This document shows, piece by piece, positions 63,058 to 64,000 of a DNA stretch of 64,000 nt. Within the stretch, counting starts at the first letter, position 1, and the number at the start of each line of letters is the position of its first letter. The position numbers and the translations under genes are program-made. Source of the stretch: Craterostigma plantagineum (taxonomy: Eukaryota > Streptophyta > Magnoliopsida > Lamiales > Linderniaceae); contig JAPQWV010000006.1 of assembly GCA_027422505.1 (NCBI GenBank), forward strand, positions 10,282,501-10,346,500. Direction: 5' to 3'. The notes under the pieces are model-generated. The model did not search any database. It had not been told where the DNA came from and was given only the letters and a program-made list of their open reading frames with translations.

Positions 63058-63697
63058 TGTTGGTCCAGCCTGCCAACGAAGACCGCCGCCAGAAGAAAAC
63101 AAAGAAAAAAATATAAAATATAATTATAATATTTTATTATAATATTATTTTATATATATAATAAAATAATGAAGGGCTGATATTGAAGGGCGACGCGGCG
63201 GATTCGTGGCCACCCGTTTTGAGAGGTACAGAAGAGCTGAAGACATCTATAAATAGGCTGAGGATTCTTCAGTGATTATCATCACAAGCTCATTCGAGTT
63301 TTACTATATAGAGAGAGAAGTAGTTCGAGTGAATTGTGAGGATATCAGTTCAAGGAGAAACTGATAGGGTTCCACATCCACAGAGAGGTGTGAGGTAAAC
63401 ACGAGTGGTAAAAGTGAGATAGTAAAAACTCGAGGGTTGTAATTTTTACTATAGTGAAGATTTTGCCGACTAGGCCGTGGTTTTTCCCTCTTCGTTAACA
63501 GAGGGTTTTCCACGTCAAAATTCTGGTGTTCTTTCTTACCTTACGGTAATTTTGTTTTTACCGTGGTAGTTACTGTGCGGGTCCCACAAATTTAACCCGT
63601 GGGTCCCACTTCTTCCGATCGTCGTACCGAGCCAAATCAGGACCTGTTCCGCTGCGGGGCCCACTGACCACCGCGGGGCCCACCACCATTCCCAACA
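63058..63697 (+). mobile_element. Tork element 3' LTR
   Basis: A 640-bp copy of the 5' LTR from TGTTGGTCC to CCCAACA, with scattered differences (e.g. GAACGG against GAAGGG near 63172) and one-base indels. Followed by GGAAA. Confidence 0.92.
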
Positions 63698-64000
63698 GGA
63701 AAGCTAAAACGAGACTCGATATTTGTATTTATTTATTATTTAATCTGAATGCAAAAATATAGGTGTAAGCCTGAGTAAATGACCGTATGTTCCGGAACTC
63801 CTATGTTGCCCATATGTATAATCTGCATAGGTAGTCGAATAAGAATAGGTATTAGAAATAAACAAATGACCGATATTCAATATCTAAAAATCTACTTACT
63901 CTCAAACCTTCGAAGAAACACAAATACACACACATCGGAAGCCACCGCAACGAAAACCACATAATCAACCGTTTAATTTATAAAACGAATTGAACCGCCT
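63698..64000. other. Non-coding right edge
   Basis: AT-rich sequence to the window end; a 61-codon frame at 63779 has no domain. Nothing else supported. Confidence 0.35.

Larger units (their letters stand above)
58304..63697 (+). mobile_element. Ty1/copia element of the Tork (TNT1-like) lineage, full length
   Basis: LTRs 58304-58942 and 63058-63697, both TGTTGGTCC..CCCAACA; flanks AGAAA and GGAAA (five bases, one mismatch). Order on the plus strand: 5' LTR, primer site, gag, protease, integrase, RT, RNase H, purine tract, 3' LTR. Sequences of RT and RNase H resemble Tnt1-type elements. Several frameshifts and stops split the single long ORF into six frames. LTRs differ by a handful of substitutions and short indels (a few percent by eye), so it is older than Tekay B. 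Confidence 0.93.

Overview
The window is repeat-dense, gene-poor DNA from a flowering plant, most likely a dicot. I base this on the lineages present: SIRE- and Tork-type Ty1/copia elements, Tekay-type chromoviruses with LTRs of about 2.6 kb, an L1-type LINE tail, Stowaway-, Emigrant- and hAT-type DNA elements, a MULE fragment, and decayed copies of F-box, CHD3, DENN and CCCH genes. A downstream ORF in the SIRE elements recalls SIRE-associated proteins of asterids; that comparison is from memory and unchecked. I see no rRNA, tRNA or CRISPR array and no intact conserved host gene. The best host-gene candidate is a short ORF at 57.3 kb.

Layout. 1-2.2 kb is an AT-rich degenerate array with a higher-order unit near 0.9 kb and inverted copies. 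2.5-5.5 kb is a patchwork of minus-strand gene fragments: three copies of a CHD3-type remodeler 3' region, a DENN-domain fragment with splice sites preserved, and a CCCH/RRM fragment. 7.3-8.85 kb is the pol tail of a Tork-like copia element. It abuts the 3' LTR of a partial SIRE-like element (8.85-14.65 kb) that keeps a large downstream ORF but no pol. 17.35-18.06 kb is an F-box pseudogene.

18.06-50.54 kb is one minus-strand SIRE-type copia element split by two Tekay insertions. Tekay A (25077-36196, target duplication GTTTC) lies in its protease and itself carries a 5'-truncated LINE in one LTR. Tekay B (37383-47276, target duplication TTAGT) lies in its gag. Removing the insertions makes the SIRE reading frames continuous at both sites, which supports the nesting order SIRE, then Tekay A, then the LINE inside A. 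Tekay B's LTRs are nearly identical, so it is the youngest Tekay insertion.

50.5-57.3 kb holds a broken MULE transposase gene carrying an hAT MITE with an 8-bp target duplication and a 1.6 kb non-coding insert, then Harbinger-like, Stowaway and Emigrant-like MITEs. 57.3-58.3 kb is the short ORF. 58304-63697 is a nearly complete but frame-broken plus-strand Tork copia element with 640-bp LTRs.

How the parts relate: the large coding regions are retrotransposon gag/pol genes acting for their own elements (capsid, protease, integrase, reverse transcriptase, RNase H). Apart from gag and RT in Tekay B and the LINE ORF, almost all are broken. The most unusual signals are the SIRE downstream ORF, dense TTTCG-NN-CGAAA motifs in SIRE leader and spacer, a TATA-centred palindrome shared by the two SIRE-like LTRs, TGTCGAG arrays in Tekay LTRs, an apparently unprocessed integration end on Tekay B, and the multi-gene fragment patchwork at 2.5-5.5 kb.
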